In this document: one piece after another, positions 21,696-33,541 of the stretch | Layout of the letters: each line of letters opens with the position of its first letter | How positions within the stretch are numbered: the stretch's first letter is position 1 | Assembly: GCF_027409185.1 (NCBI RefSeq) | Contig: NC_084467.1 | Span: 83,026,501 to 83,090,500 of the forward strand | From: Cynocephalus volans | Taxonomy: Eukaryota; Chordata; Mammalia; Dermoptera; Cynocephalidae | Length of the DNA stretch: 64,000 nt | Direction: 5' to 3' | The notes under the pieces: generated by a model | Told to the model about the DNA's origin: nothing | Database searches by the model: none | Seen by the model: the letters and a program-made list of their open reading frames with translations, nothing else | Made by a program: the position numbers and the translations under genes

Positions 21696-21741
21696 CCCGC
21701 CCCCGGCGCCACCCCCTCGCGCTTCGCGACTCCCCGCCCCC
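21696..21741 (-). promoter_or_regulatory. F3: GC boxes of the Sp1/Egr-1 type in F3 promoter
   Basis: Two GC boxes are visible: CGGGGGCGGG (21705-21696) and GGGGGCGGGG (21741-21732), just upstream of the TATA box. In human F3 this interval is the serum-responsive region bound by Sp1 and Egr-1; occupancy here is inferred from position and motif. Confidence 0.65.
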
Positions 21742-21813
21742 AGCCGGGGTCACTCGCAGTCGTGGTGGGCGGCCCCGGGCGAATCCACACCCCTGCCCCG
21801 CCTCCTCCTCGTA

Positions 21814-21822
21814 GGAAACTCC
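21814..21822 (-). promoter_or_regulatory. F3: KappaB-like site of the F3 promoter
   Basis: GGAGTTTCC on the minus strand, the non-consensus kappaB sequence known from the human F3 promoter, where it binds c-Rel/p65 after LPS or cytokine signals. Its spacing to the two AP-1 sites next to it also follows the human order. Confidence 0.8.
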
Positions 21823-21838
21823 GGGACCCCGCAAGGGG

Positions 21839-21856
21839 TGAGTCACCCGTGAATCA
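21839..21856 (-). promoter_or_regulatory. F3: Paired AP-1 sites of the F3 promoter
   Basis: The proximal site TGACTCA (21845-21839) is a perfect AP-1 consensus. The distal site TGATTCA (21856-21850) is a one-base variant. Together with the kappaB site they form the inducible enhancer known in human F3. Confidence 0.8.
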
Positions 21857-24053
21857 GCCGCGCCGCCGAGCGCCAAGCCGCCCTTCGGCCACAGGCGGGT
21901 CCAGGTGCTGCGGGGACCCAGGCGCCCGGCCTCCAGACCCTCGGGCCACCCAGGTCCGACATCCCGACGTGCAGACGGGTTTGCCGCAGGTCCAGGGGAA
22001 GAAAGAGGGTGCGCGTTGGAGGGAGTTCTTGAGTTGGAGGAAATGGATTCTTCCCTTCCATTCGGCGAGAAGGCGTTGTCCGGGCGGGTGGGAGCCGCAG
22101 CATTTACAATTTAATAGAAAGCACAGGCTCTGGGCTCGCTCGGGCAGCGGGGGGCACTTCCCGGGCGCTGTGTCGCCGTGGGGCTGAGGCTCAAGATCTG
22201 CGGCCGGCTGACAGCATGACCCTCTCCCAGTCACGGTTTCCTCTTCTTCCCCAGAGCAAGGACGCCTGGCCCGCCTACCTCACGGGGCCCTTAGCACCAG
22301 CCGCCTTGTGCAAAGGTGGGGCAAAGGCAGGTGACGGCCATCGATGTGAACGGCCCACGGCCACAGGTCTGAAGCTCAGTTGGCCCAGGCACCACCGCGT
22401 CCACCTCGGGACAGGGACTGAGGAAGAGTAGCCTCAAATCTGGCAGTTTGCCTCTGGGAGATTTCCAGCCTGACATCTGCAGCCCTGTGGTTCCAGGAAG
22501 GATGGTTCTCACACTAAAGAAGACGTCTGTGGGATTGAGTGAGTTCCACCCAAGTGCAGGGAAGCCAAAAATGAAACTGGAAAATGTGATCAGACTTTTG
22601 TGCCCCTACTATTAAGCTTTGGTTTTTCTGCATTGCTTTGTGACTTCCCCTTCTGGGCTTTGCTGTAAAGTTGACAGGCATGAGAATGTTAACTGTTATC
22701 CTATGGAGGGGCACTGTGCACCTGCCTACCGTCCTGTCAAAGTATCTCTCATCATTCGTTTATTGTTACTCTGGCCTTGTCTACAAGGTGAGACTGGAGA
22801 GTTTTCAGGGGAGAGTGGAGTCTGTTTTCTCTCTCCTTCTCTCCCACTTTTTTTCTAGGGAAGTCAGCCCTGCATTTTAGTGCATGCTCGATACACATTT
22901 CCATATAGCCTGCTGAGCCATAGCATTATACTCATTTTAAAAGAAATCTTTTCAAAATTTTTATTCTCCCTTTGCCTGAACTGAAATAGCACATCGAGGT
23001 TTAGCGCTTGTAGTCCTTCTTTCCTAGAAGCTGAAAGTCGCCCTTGCTGGTTTCCTCTTTGAGTTCTCTTCCAGTTCTAAAACTTGCACCAAGTTTATAT
23101 TTGCAAAACCAAGCCATGCAGTTCTCCCTTTTGCCTGTCTGGCTTGAGTCATTTTCCCTAACAGATCTTCAGCCCCACCTGGGATGTGATTCTTTGTTCT
23201 TTGGGGTTGAAGTTAGCTAAAGAGAAATTGTTACACTTTAGTCAAGTGTGTTACAAGACCCAAGATACAGTAACTCTGTTGCTGCCTCTGCAGAGTAATT
23301 AATTCCATTTGGAGTTACCGACTGTCCTGAAATCACATAGGACTTTAAGCAATGTCAAGATCAGCCATTTGATAAGAAAAATATGTTTAGATTCTGTCAC
23401 AAAAGATGCCTTAAAGGTTGATAAATTAGACGAATATTTATTTTGCATAACCACTAAAATTATCAGGGAGGGAAGAGAGGAATTTTTTAGGTGTTTGCAG
23501 AGGTTTTTAAATAAATATGGAATGACATCCTTCAAGATTTGAAAAATGCTAAAATCATTATTATTTTCAAAAAGAGGAGGAAGAAAACTAGCCATAGCAA
23601 ATAGTATTTCATAGCAAAGATTTTTCCCTGGCTGACTGAATTGTGTCCAGATGATTTCTAGATCGACTGCTGTTTGGCACTATTAAAAGTACATTTCTAA
23701 AATTTCTCTGTTGATATTTACTGCACAGGAACAAATAGATTGCTAAAATTATCCCTAATGTTACACAATTTTACCAAAGTCCCTTCTTATATGATACATC
23801 TTGGAGACTCTGAGGAGTTTGAAAAGTTACTAAGGTATAATGATAATCATGCTGACCTGACCAATACCTTTCTGATTAGATCTTAGCAAGTCAGGGTTGG
23901 AGAGGACCTCACAGACACCCTTTTACAGATGAGGATCCTGTGGCCAGCTGGCCTGAGTGAACCAGCCTACCTAACCACTCAATGTAGATCTGGTCTTCTG
24001 ACACTATGGGCTTTTCTTCCATGACCACTGCATACAAGTAAGATTGGACCATA

Positions 24054-24125
24054 AACCCATTAAATGAGTGATGAATAACCCATTAATGAGTGATAACTCA
24101 TTACCCATTAAATGAGTGATAACTA
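24054..24125. repeat. Imperfect tandem repeat, three units
   Basis: The unit ACCCATTAAATGAGTGAT occurs three times with spacing of about 25 nt, the middle unit lacking one A. Confidence 0.8.
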
Positions 24126-24394
24126 TCCAGAGGCACTTGACAATGTCTGCAGTTGGTGTAGAAAACACTTCCAGTTTGGGGAACTCATTGTTCATAGACA
24201 GAAATATTCTGATGTTTATTCCTGGAAATGCATGCATAGAGAAACATACAAGGGTCTGAGTTCCCTTTGCATAATCAATGATGAAATGTGGTTGATGAGG
24301 AGTCTAAAAATGACTGGGGCAATGTTTCAGCCCTTCCTCTATACTTTTGCTGCCAATTTCACCAACTCAATTTCACTGAGTATTTCACTTGATT

Positions 24395-24535
24395 TCAATT
24401 ATGCATTTACTTGCCAGTCTTCCCCATTAGGGCTCCTTGGGGGAATAGGGACCGGGTTTTTTCTTTACATCTCTCAACCCACCTCACAATTACTAGCACA
24501 TAGTAGGCACTTAATACATTTTGAATCAAAGAATA
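24395..24535 (+). mobile_element. L2 LINE 3' end
   Basis: TAGCACATAGTAGGCACTTA followed by ATACATTTTGAAT is the typical L2 3' terminus. Confidence 0.65.
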
Positions 24536-24624
24536 CTTTATGGAACCATGTGTGCTGCCAAATATTTTCATTGTCATTCAAGAGATGAAATCTGTCGCTT
24601 GCATATAAAGGCTTAATGACTTTT

Positions 24625-24794
24625 TTTTTTTTTTTTTTCAAAAGATGACCGGTAAGGGGATCTCAACCCTTGGCTTGGTGTTGTCAGCACCACGCTCAGC
24701 CAGTGAGCCAACCGGCCATCCCTGTATAGGATGCGAACCCGTGGCCTTGGTGTTATCAGCACCGCACTCTCCCGAGTGAGCCACAGGCCGGCCC
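24625..24794 (-). mobile_element. tRNA-Ile-derived dimeric SINE
   Basis: On the minus strand two tRNA-like units follow each other: GGGCCGGCCTGTGGCTCACT and then GGCCGGTTGGCTCACTGGCT, each followed by a B-box-like element, and an A-rich tail. The second unit resembles tRNA-Ile (GCGTGGTGCTGACAACACCA). A 17-bp target-site duplication, AAGGCTTAATGACTTTT, flanks it (24608-24624 and 24795-24811), so the insertion is fairly young. Confidence 0.92.
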
Positions 24795-26158
24795 AAGGCT
24801 TAATGACTTTTAAAGAATAAATTCCTCAAAATGTCTATCTCCCCAGGAAAGGGATAGGTTAAGATTTATGATAGGTAAAATTAAGAGTAATTAAACAAAA
24901 AGAAGCTATTATATGTATCTGAAATGGTAAAACGAGCAATGAAACCATTTTATCCAAAATTCACATAAAGGTAAAGTATGCAAAAAGGCCAGAGGGAATT
25001 AGGAGTTTGTGGAAACACAGAGTTCTGTGGGGGGATGGGGGGTGGGGAAAGTGACTCAGCAGAACCTAAGAAACATCTGGCAGGGTATAGTTAGTCATGG
25101 AAAACTTGGGAGTCATGATTTTTTTTGCATTTTGTGAAAATAATTATGTACTAGTCTGACAGTTTACATTTAGAACAAAATTAAAGAGCTGAAAACCAAT
25201 ATGATATTTTTTATTAATTTAGTACTTATATGACTTACACATTTTATATATGGTATCATTTTATGTAAGCAACCCTTAATTCCTCATTTCTGTAACTCTG
25301 TGTACCTGACAAATACACTAAATTTGATGAACAGAAATCTATTCATTTAACAGATACTCAAATGTCTACCTGATGCTGGGTTCTCTGCTACACTATGGAT
25401 GTACAGAGTAAAACAAAGAAATCCCTTTCCTATTAAACATATCATCATTTCTACTTGTGTCCAAATTTTCATGGTTTGAATGATTTTCTGTCAACACTTG
25501 GACTGGATATAAAACAATCTTAACAATGTTGTTTATTAGTGAATTTTGTTAAGTGCTGCCCCCCGCCAAGATTTAGGTGTGTCATGGTCAGTCCATCAAA
25601 CAGGTATCTTTAACTCAGAAAATTACCTATGGGTTGGAAGTACGTGTACATTATGAGTTTGAGTGTATTGATGAACTCTCAAAGTTTTGCATCTGGAAAA
25701 TAATGTATGAAGCCCAAAATAGAAAGACAGCTCTTCAAACGCACAAGTCTAGCAGAAAAGATAATCAGTTCATCAGGTGAAGATTAAATAGCAAAATAAC
25801 CAGTTTTAAGAGCATGTGTGCAGGCTTCATTGTTATTTATATATTTATTTTTTGACATTTTATAAAATAGCCTAGTTTACAGGTGCTCCAAATTTTAGGC
25901 CTGTGACCTCTCCAATCACTTGCCGCCTTTGCTGGGTGATGCTGCATCCCATTACATTAATTCCTCTTTCAAGTACAACTCTCAAGCCAGGAAGTAAATC
26001 TCTAATAAGTGAAGTTATTTGCACACTGGAAACATGCTTATAATATTTGACTAGTTGTAATTGTCACCCTAAATCATTACCCTTTAAGTTACCACGTTGT
26101 AGCAACTCACAGTCTAAATCAACTACAAACCATTCCCTGTTGTAAGGGGAATAACAGC

Positions 26159-26536
26159 ATGCTACAGACTGAACGTGTGTCCCTCCTCTCCCCTACAAAT
26201 TCATATGTTGAGATCCTAACCTCCAATGTGATGGTATATGGAGATGGGGCCGTAGGTAGGTGTTAGGTCGAGGGTGGAGCCCTCATGAATGGGATTAGTG
26301 CCCTTGTGAAAGAGGCTCCAGAGAGCTCCCTCTCCCCTTCTGCCATGTAAGGGTACAAAGAGAAGACAGTTGTCTGTGAACCAGAAAGCTGAACCAGGAA
26401 GCAGGTCCTCACCAGACACCCACTTAATCTTGGATTTTCAGCCTCCAGAACTGTGAGAAATAAATTTCTATTGTTTTTAAGCTACCCAATCTATGGTGTT
26501 TTTTTTTTTATAGCAGCCTGAACAGACTGAGATACA
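26159..26536 (+). mobile_element. MaLR-type solitary LTR
   Basis: Begins GCTACAGACTGAACGTGTGT and ends TATAGCAGCCTGAACAGACT-GAGATA, with GGAGCCCTCATGAATGGGAT and an AATAAA-type signal (GAGAAATAAATTTCTATTG) between. Related to the inverse copy at 27190-27495. Confidence 0.75.
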
Positions 26537-26541
26537 GGACA

Positions 26542-26626
26542 TACAATGGTGCTTCAAAAAGTTTGTGGAAAAGTGAATTAAAAGATAGTATGAATCTTTC
26601 TATGAACTTTTAAAAGTACCCTTGTA
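26542..26626. mobile_element. Short palindromic DNA transposon (MITE), copy 1
   Basis: About 85 bp with long terminal inverted repeats (TACAATGGTGCTTCAAAAAG against TACAAGGGTACTTTTAAAAG in reverse complement) and TA at both ends. It looks like a Tc1/mariner-type MITE. A relative is at 48171-48251. Confidence 0.7.
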
Positions 26627-27189
26627 TACTATGGAGGATGTTTGTGGTGCCATGACAGTGACAGGCTTTTCAGAATTTGGTAAACTTTATAGACAGCTTT
26701 TAAAATGACCAAATTGAAAGGACTGGTCTTAAGGCTGGACCTTAATTTTAAGAATAGTTGTTTGTTTTGTATCTCCGATCATTATGGATTTATAAACCAA
26801 GATCCTGCCTTATACAGGTTCATAAGTATTTATTGAGGGATTACTACATGCAGGGCAATGTAGCAGGGACTATTGTGCAAGTGCCTTTTGTAACGTATCT
26901 TGCAGGCTAGCCAGGGAGAGGAGACAAATACAGAAGCCACTGCAGGGGAAGGCAGTACAAGTGAAGTAGGATATGTGGCCAGGTCTCTTGCTAGTAGATT
27001 GAGAGCTCTGTGCTGGCAGAAACTGCTTTATCTTTAGCAGCATCCACAGTGCCTGGCACATAGGAGGTCCTGCATATCCACAAAGCTCTGTTTAAAGATA
27101 TAAAAGGTGTTCAAGACCTCCGAGGAGAGAGCTCACTTCTCACTAGGGTAATGAGAGATGGTTCCTTTGAGGAAACCAGTTTTTGAGCG

Positions 27190-27495
27190 ATGTCTTAGTC
27201 TGTTTGAGCTGCTATAACAAAATACCTTAAACTGGGTAATTTACAAATAATAGAAATATCGGTTCTGGAGGCTGAGAAGTCCAAGATCAAGGCACTGACA
27301 GATTCTGTGTGTGGCGAGGGCTCCCTCTCCGCTTCACAGATGGTGCCTTGGTGCAAAGTCCTCACATGGTGAAGAGGGAAGGCAGCTAGCTCCCTTCAAC
27401 CTCTTTTATGAAAGTACAAATCCCACTCACGAGGGCAGAGACCTCATCACTTAATTACTTTCTGAAAGGCCTCACCTCTTAATGCTATCACATTG
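27190..27495 (-). mobile_element. MaLR-type LTR fragment, inverse orientation
   Basis: Reads TCTTAGTCTGTTTGAGCTGC on plus, the reverse complement of the family's 3' end, followed by GTTCTGGAGGCTGAGAAGTC. It is broken off at its other end near 27495. Confidence 0.75.
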
Positions 27496-27499
27496 GGAA

Positions 27500-30400
27500 C
27501 CCATAGCAAGTGGACCACAGAGGAACGGCACCAGAAGGGGAAGAGTCCATGTGAGCAGAGAGAGCAGGTATTGAATTGGCTTATAGAGAGGGGTCTTGTA
27601 GGTGAGACATGTGGCATGAGGCTGGAGAGGCAGCTTTGTGGGCCCCACTACTGAGTCTAGACTGGAGTCAGCAGAGAGCATCTTAAGGGGCTTGCTCTTC
27701 TAGTTATGATACATCCAATAAATTGAGTCAGGGGACACAGCGAGAAGCTAAGCCCCTAACCTGCACAGTGGATGAGGAACAGAACGGGAGGGACAGCTGT
27801 AGGAAACAGTATGGAGGAAGAAGCAGTGGAACTTAGTGACTGATCGTGACTGATTGGGGCAGGAAGGAGAGAGAGGAGGAAGGTCTGGGGAAGAGAAAGG
27901 CAGCACCGGAGGTCAAGACAGAGCCTGGACGAGAAGGTGAGCAGCTTAGAAAATGATGAGTTTTAGACATGTGGAAGTTGAGGGGCCCGTGGGACCTCCG
28001 GGAAAAATGTCCAGCACAGAGAGTTAGAAATGGGGTACCAGGGCTTGGGAAAGAATTGAGGCTGGAGGTAGAATGTGGGAGTCTTTTGCCTGGAGGTTTG
28101 GTCAAAGACATAAAACTGGATGTCTCCAAAGGAGGATTGTTGTAGTGACAACAATCTGATTAGCAAGTGGCAGAAAGCTGCTCAGACTGGCTGAGATTAA
28201 AGGGGAGTAAGTAAGGGAGTATGAGTCTGGGAAGCTCACAGCACCGACGGAAAGGCTGCATCTTTCTCCCATCTCTTTTCCAGCTGGTCTCATTTTTCCT
28301 GCAGGTGGACTCCACATAGCAGAGCCTGGATGCTGCCAACAGCCCCCAGATTCTCATCCTCTTGGCTTCCTCACACCAGTGTCCAGCCATCAGTGCCAGG
28401 GAAGGAGTCCAGTTGTCACTGCCTGGGGCACATGCCCACTCCTTGAGCCAATCCTCTTGTCAGGGCAACACCAGGCCTGGGTCACCTGTCCACTCCTGGG
28501 GTGGGTCTGCTACTGGAGGAAGCAGTTTGGTAAAGTAGTGGGCAGAGAGAAAGAGTAAGTACCTCTGGGCTGAGCACTGAGGCTGGGAAGTCTGTGTTAT
28601 GTTGCTGGAGGAGGAAGATTACCCAGGGAAACAAAGGAGGGATGTCCATAGAGATGGGGGAGGACAGGATGGGACTGTAATACTGAAGGAAGAGAGGTCT
28701 AATAAGAAAGAGGTCATGGCAGCTAAGAGTGAGCAGAAAACCACTTATATAAGTAATTTTATTGGGTACTAGAAGACCTGACTGTTAAAAATAACTCACT
28801 ACCAATTTTGTCAAGTTTTTCACTTCTTTGGGTTAAAGAAAGAAAGCCCTCTATGGCTGAATAGGGGAGAGACACATTAGGTTTTATCTGTCATTCTGAT
28901 CAATTCAACAAACATTTTTTGATTCTCTACTCTATGTGCTAGGCATAATGTTAGATCCTGGTGACACAAAATGAAGACGTATTCTTGTTCTGAAGATTAC
29001 GGGATAAAGGACAACAACATGAGACATGCAATACAGCACAATAGGTGCTGTAGTCATTCATTCTGAACATTTATTTAGCATTTACTATTTGTCTGACTGG
29101 TGCTGGGCATGTGGGGCTACAAGACACAGCCTTCCCCCTGGTCAGGGGCCAGAACCCCACACTGATCCTCTTATCACATTCATCACTCTGTATTGAGATT
29201 ACTTAAGATATCAGTCTCTTCTGCTCTAGTCAAGCATCATATAGGCAGGAATGTGTCTGCCTTATTGCTCCACTGAAGTAAACAGATGATAACCGAGACA
29301 TAGCCCTGACATGGTTATGACAGGTTGTCACGGTTATGGTTATGCCATGATCTTTCCGAGAAGCCAGCAAATCTGCAAAATGACTTTGTCTCCTCTTTTA
29401 TTTCTTCTTAGCTGATGTCATGACACCAGTGAAAAAGCAAATGATTATTTGGAAACAGTCAGTGACTCTCAGTACCAATGAATTTTTATTATTTGCTACC
29501 AGTGAAAATGGCCAGAAAACACTATTCTAGCATCCTCTAGGTATTAATTTATTTAATTTTTATGATAACTCTGTGAGAAGTAGATAGAACTTTATATTTT
29601 ATGGATGGGTTAAGTGAGTCCAGAGAGGTTAAGTGAGTTGCCCAAAGTCACACAGCTGTGAAGTGGCTGAGCTGGGATTTGAACACAGGCAGAGGAGCTC
29701 CAGGGTGCACCTCTATAACCACCATGCTATGTTGTTTCTTTTCAATGATGGCAGTAAACCATGCACATGTGCCATGAAAGCTCAACAAAAACCACTGTGT
29801 AAATTCAAGTCTCTTTTTTCTTTTTCCCCAGTGTTTCCTGCCTTGTGAAGCTGACCCTCTCTGAAATTCCTGGCTTCAAAATATGGGGAATTTCCAAAAG
29901 AAAGTCAAGCCAAAACCTGGCCTTGGTTAATAATAAAGGACTCTTTCTTTTGCTTTGTTTCCAACTCATTTTGTCCCTAACATTTTTCCATATCCAGACT
30001 GCTTTCCTACCTAGAACAGAAAAACAACAACAACAACAACAAAAAACCCAAAATGATAAGCTATACCTGAAAATGGCTTATTTTACCTGACAACATGAAA
30101 TAAATGCTCCTTAGCATTTTCTGTTACATATTAATAAATATGGATTATTATTACAATTAATAAACTAGAATTTGAGTTAGGAAGGCCCTTTCTGTCCTAT
30201 TTCTTGCTGATGGCATAACTGAGCTGATGAGTTCATTTAATCCATCATCACCTCCCCACTTATCTACCAAGCCATTCCACAGCCCTTTTCTCACTTATAA
30301 ATTCATGTCCTATTTATCATCATGATTCAAATGTCCAGGCTCAAGATGGAACTTGTCATGGAGTCACTTATTTTTCCGCTGGTCTATTAATATGATGATT

Positions 30401-31935
30401 TCTCATTACTTGAGTGCCCAGTAGGGAGCCTCTTGCAGACGAGCTCCCTCCTGTGGGATGCAGGACATCTCCACCACTGACCTGACTGCTCCGTGGCCAG
30501 TCACTTCCCCAAACTAAACCTAGTTGCCTGCTGCCAACCTCAGAACCTGCCTCTGGGAACAGATTTGGTAGCACCAGTGCCTGCTTGTCTGGGCCTGGCT
30601 TAGTTGAATAGTTCCTACTTTTGTGTCCTTCCTATGTGGTCATTTCCATATCACATTTAAAGGAGCCTAGAAAAATGTTGCCCCTGTCTGCAGAACCCAT
30701 GACTGAGGCTGATCCTAGGAAAAAATCGCCCTGTGCCCTTTTCCTCCCTCCCATCAGAAACTTTTTTTATCATTTGGTAATCAGGTTCCAATAACCGTTA
30801 AGAGCAGCCACAAGAGAAAAAACCCACGGGGGCAATGGTAATTAAGTGAGACAGGGTGTGTGTATGTTAGGGAGTTGTGGGGGAAGATGGAGAAGATTTT
30901 ATTTTTATAATGGGGAGGAGTTTGGGGTGGATTGTATAGACGTGAACCATAAGTACCTACCAGGTGCCTCTGAATACCCCAAGAGAGGTAAAGAACTTTG
31001 TACGCAGACCTGAGAAAGTCATTTTGCCTCTGTCTTCTTAGGGCAGAAAGGTCATGTTATAACTGCAGATATTACCCTAATTATACCAGGCAATACCAAT
31101 AGATTGTGAGTCCCAGCTGCTTTTTAGCCTGGGGGGGGGGGGGCTAGGAATGGTTTATCACAACCTCACACAGTGATGAGTCACAACAACCACAGGTGTG
31201 TAAAAGGTGCCATCTCTCTGGTTCTTTCTCACAGAGAATTCTACCCACTTTCAATCACCCGAGAGAACTGCTTCCTTCAGTGCAGTCTCTGCTCTGGCCG
31301 CTACACTCTCTCCTGATGATATCTCGAGCCTCTCCCTGGAACTCCACTCCATCTCTGGCCCTGCTTTTATCTCTGCTCTTTGGTATGCTGTCTCAACGTG
31401 TCTCCGAGAAAATCTGGTGCCGGGATCTCTGACCCAGGCCTTTTCTGTTGCTAAAGAAGTGTGTGTGCTGGCTCCTTGCTTCTTTCTGTGCCTGTGGCCT
31501 GTTGGGGAGGGCACTAAATATTCTCCAGTCAGCATTTCAAAGAGAAGATTAGGAGCAAGTTAAGCCTTTAGTTCGAATGGTTCAGTTAATCTGGGAGCAA
31601 GGCATGCTGAGTTTTGAGGCCATGTGAAACAGCCAAAGTCTGAAAATCAAACGGGGGCGTGGAAAAGTGGCACACACTCCTTTCACAAAGGGACAATTTG
31701 TGTGTGTTCATGTGCCTGTGCGTGTGCACACCCACACACATGTGTAGCCATTTGATTTCCCAGGGTTTTAGTTTCTCTATCTGTAAAAAGGGGACAATGG
31801 ACCAGTGGTCCCAATCTCACATTCTATGCTTTGCTACTTAAGGACTTGGACATTTGGGCCGGATCTTATTTTCATGGCTGATCTATGTCAGTTGTATTGA
31901 ATAGTTACTATTTCCAAATTCATTTTAAAGTTTTT
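27500..31935. other. Intergenic sequence with old repeats, no gene seen
   Basis: Purine-rich old repeat (27500-28060), a MIR (29590-29725), and a G-run near 31132-31143. The pair of frames at 31196-31563 has no recognisable domain and no splice support. Confidence 0.5.
29590..29725 (-). mobile_element. MIR SINE
   Basis: GTTGCCCAAAGTCACACAGC and GCTGGGATTTGAACACAGGC are the antisense MIR core. Confidence 0.85.
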
Positions 31936-32122
31936 TGTGTGTGTGTGTATGTGTGTGTGACCGGTAAGGGGATTGCAACCCTTGGCTTGGTGTCGTCACT
32001 CGCACCATGCTCAGCCAGTGAGCGCACCGGCCATTCCTATATAGGAACCGAACCCGCGGCGGGAGCGCCGCTGCGCACCCAAGCACGCCGCACTCTCCCG
32101 AGTGCGCCACAGGGCCGGCCCT
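31936..32122 (-). mobile_element. tRNA-derived dimeric SINE
   Basis: The same two-unit SINE as at 24.6 kb, on the minus strand, beginning GGGCCGGCCCTGTGGCGCAC and containing the GGTTCGGTTCCTATATAGGA B-box derivative. The tail has become a CA/GT microsatellite (31937-31959 on plus). The target-site duplication ATTTTAAAGTTTTT lies at 31922-31935 and 32123-32136. Confidence 0.92.
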
Positions 32123-32934
32123 ATTTTAAAGTTTTTAATTGATGTTTATCTTCTAATGATTATAGTTCATCGTTTCTGTGAACATACTTTCTAAACTGAC
32201 TTGGTTCAATGCATCCAATGTTTCCAGATATAAACTTGTTGTGAAAGTTGACACCAAATTCAGACTCATCATTTCTTTTCACTGGAATTAACTCAGATAT
32301 TAGGGGCCATTTGCTTGTGGGTCTTTATTTGACTTCAGCATTGACATGGGCACTCATTTATTGTTGCAGTCGTAGCGCTGTCCAGCATTACTGACACTCA
32401 GCTGCGCAGTCGCACAGTGAACGCTCAGCTCTCAGGGCAAGATGGCCTAACCAGGCATGCAGGCAGGGCACATCACATTTGGTGATGCCTGTTGGGGAAG
32501 GCCAGGTGGAAGCAGGTTGCCTGACAGGCTCTGCACTAGCTCGTCAGTGTTCTTCATTTTCCATTTTCAGCAGGGATGTGTGTTCTGGGAAGGGCTTTGA
32601 GGAGAGAACTTAAGAGGGATAGGACAGAGAATGAGACACAAAGCAATTTTCTGTGATTCTCCTATAGCCTATAACATCCTCCCAGGAAAACTCACTGGAT
32701 TCTCCCTTCAATCAACAGCTCCTGAACTCTCAATTCTTCAAAGCTTTTTTGATGATAAAGGACAAGTAATGTGGTTTTTCCCCAGCACCCACCTCCTAAT
32801 GCTCCCACCTTTGCTAAGCACCTGTCTGAATGAGTAGGTTTCCCTTTGCCTGAATACTTCACGTATGTTTTACCAGCATTGATGAACATTCCGTCTAGGT
32901 TATTATTGTCACTCACTAATAACATCCTACATAT

Positions 32935-33115
32935 TTTGAATTCTTGCCATGCACTGGGATGATCTCATGAAAACTCTGGGGAGCAGGTACTTTACCCTTG
33001 GGAAAACTGAGGGTTAGCGAGCCTAACACAACTTGCTCAAGATGACACCCTGGGGTGGGTAGAGCTGGGGCTCAGAGCTGGTTGTTTGGCTCCAGAGCGT
33101 GTGCACCTGACCATG
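32935..33115 (-). mobile_element. MIR SINE
   Basis: AACTTGCTCAAGATGACACC with AGAGCTGGGGCTCAGAGCTG matches the antisense MIR core and flank. Confidence 0.65.
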
Positions 33116-33425
33116 AGCCAGCCTGGTAGCATCCCTGCCTGAGCTTTCACTGTGCACCGGCACAGAGTGAGGTACTTAATCCCTGGCATCAGCAAGAGCG
33201 AGATGCTTCCTGCCCCCAAGGGGGCCGAGACAGGTAAAGGCAGAAATATGTGCTATGAGAGAACACACTGTGTCAAGTCCACAACTCAGGCAGAACAGAA
33301 GAGTGCTGCAGAGGCCTGAGAAAAGAGTCATTGATTCTGGATGGGGAATTATTTTATTTTTCTATTTCACCTGGCTAACATGGACAATTACGTATTAAAA
33401 TGATGACAGTGACTCTGAAGACCAG

Positions 33426-33437
33426 GAAAAAAGTGCC

Positions 33438-33487
<50 letters not shown>

Positions 33488-33497
33488 AAAAAGTGCC

Positions 33498-33539
<42 letters not shown>
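33426..33539. repeat. Duplicated (CA)n microsatellite module
   Basis: Two head-to-tail units (33426-33485 and 33486-33539), each made of the same non-repetitive leader GAAAAAAGTGCCTTTTA followed by a (CA)n run of about 18-21 dinucleotides. Confidence 0.95.

Positions 33540-33541
<2 letters not shown>

Larger units (their letters stand above)
22191..24607. other. Upstream flank of F3, mostly unique sequence
   Basis: No gene is recognised. A MIR-like stretch lies near 23885-24000, a short imperfect tandem repeat at 24054-24125 and an L2 3' end at 24395-24535. Distal F3 enhancers could lie here, but nothing in the sequence singles one out. Confidence 0.5.

Noticed and set aside
24640-24790. Possible tRNA genes (tRNA-Ile-like boxes), also at 13.7, 32.0 and 55.1 kb
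   Set aside because: They have SINE architecture: A-rich tails, target-site duplications and decayed tRNA folding. They are retroposed copies, not functional tRNA genes.
33426-33539. CRISPR-like direct repeats
   Set aside because: Only two units with microsatellite filling in a mammalian genome; no spacer structure.
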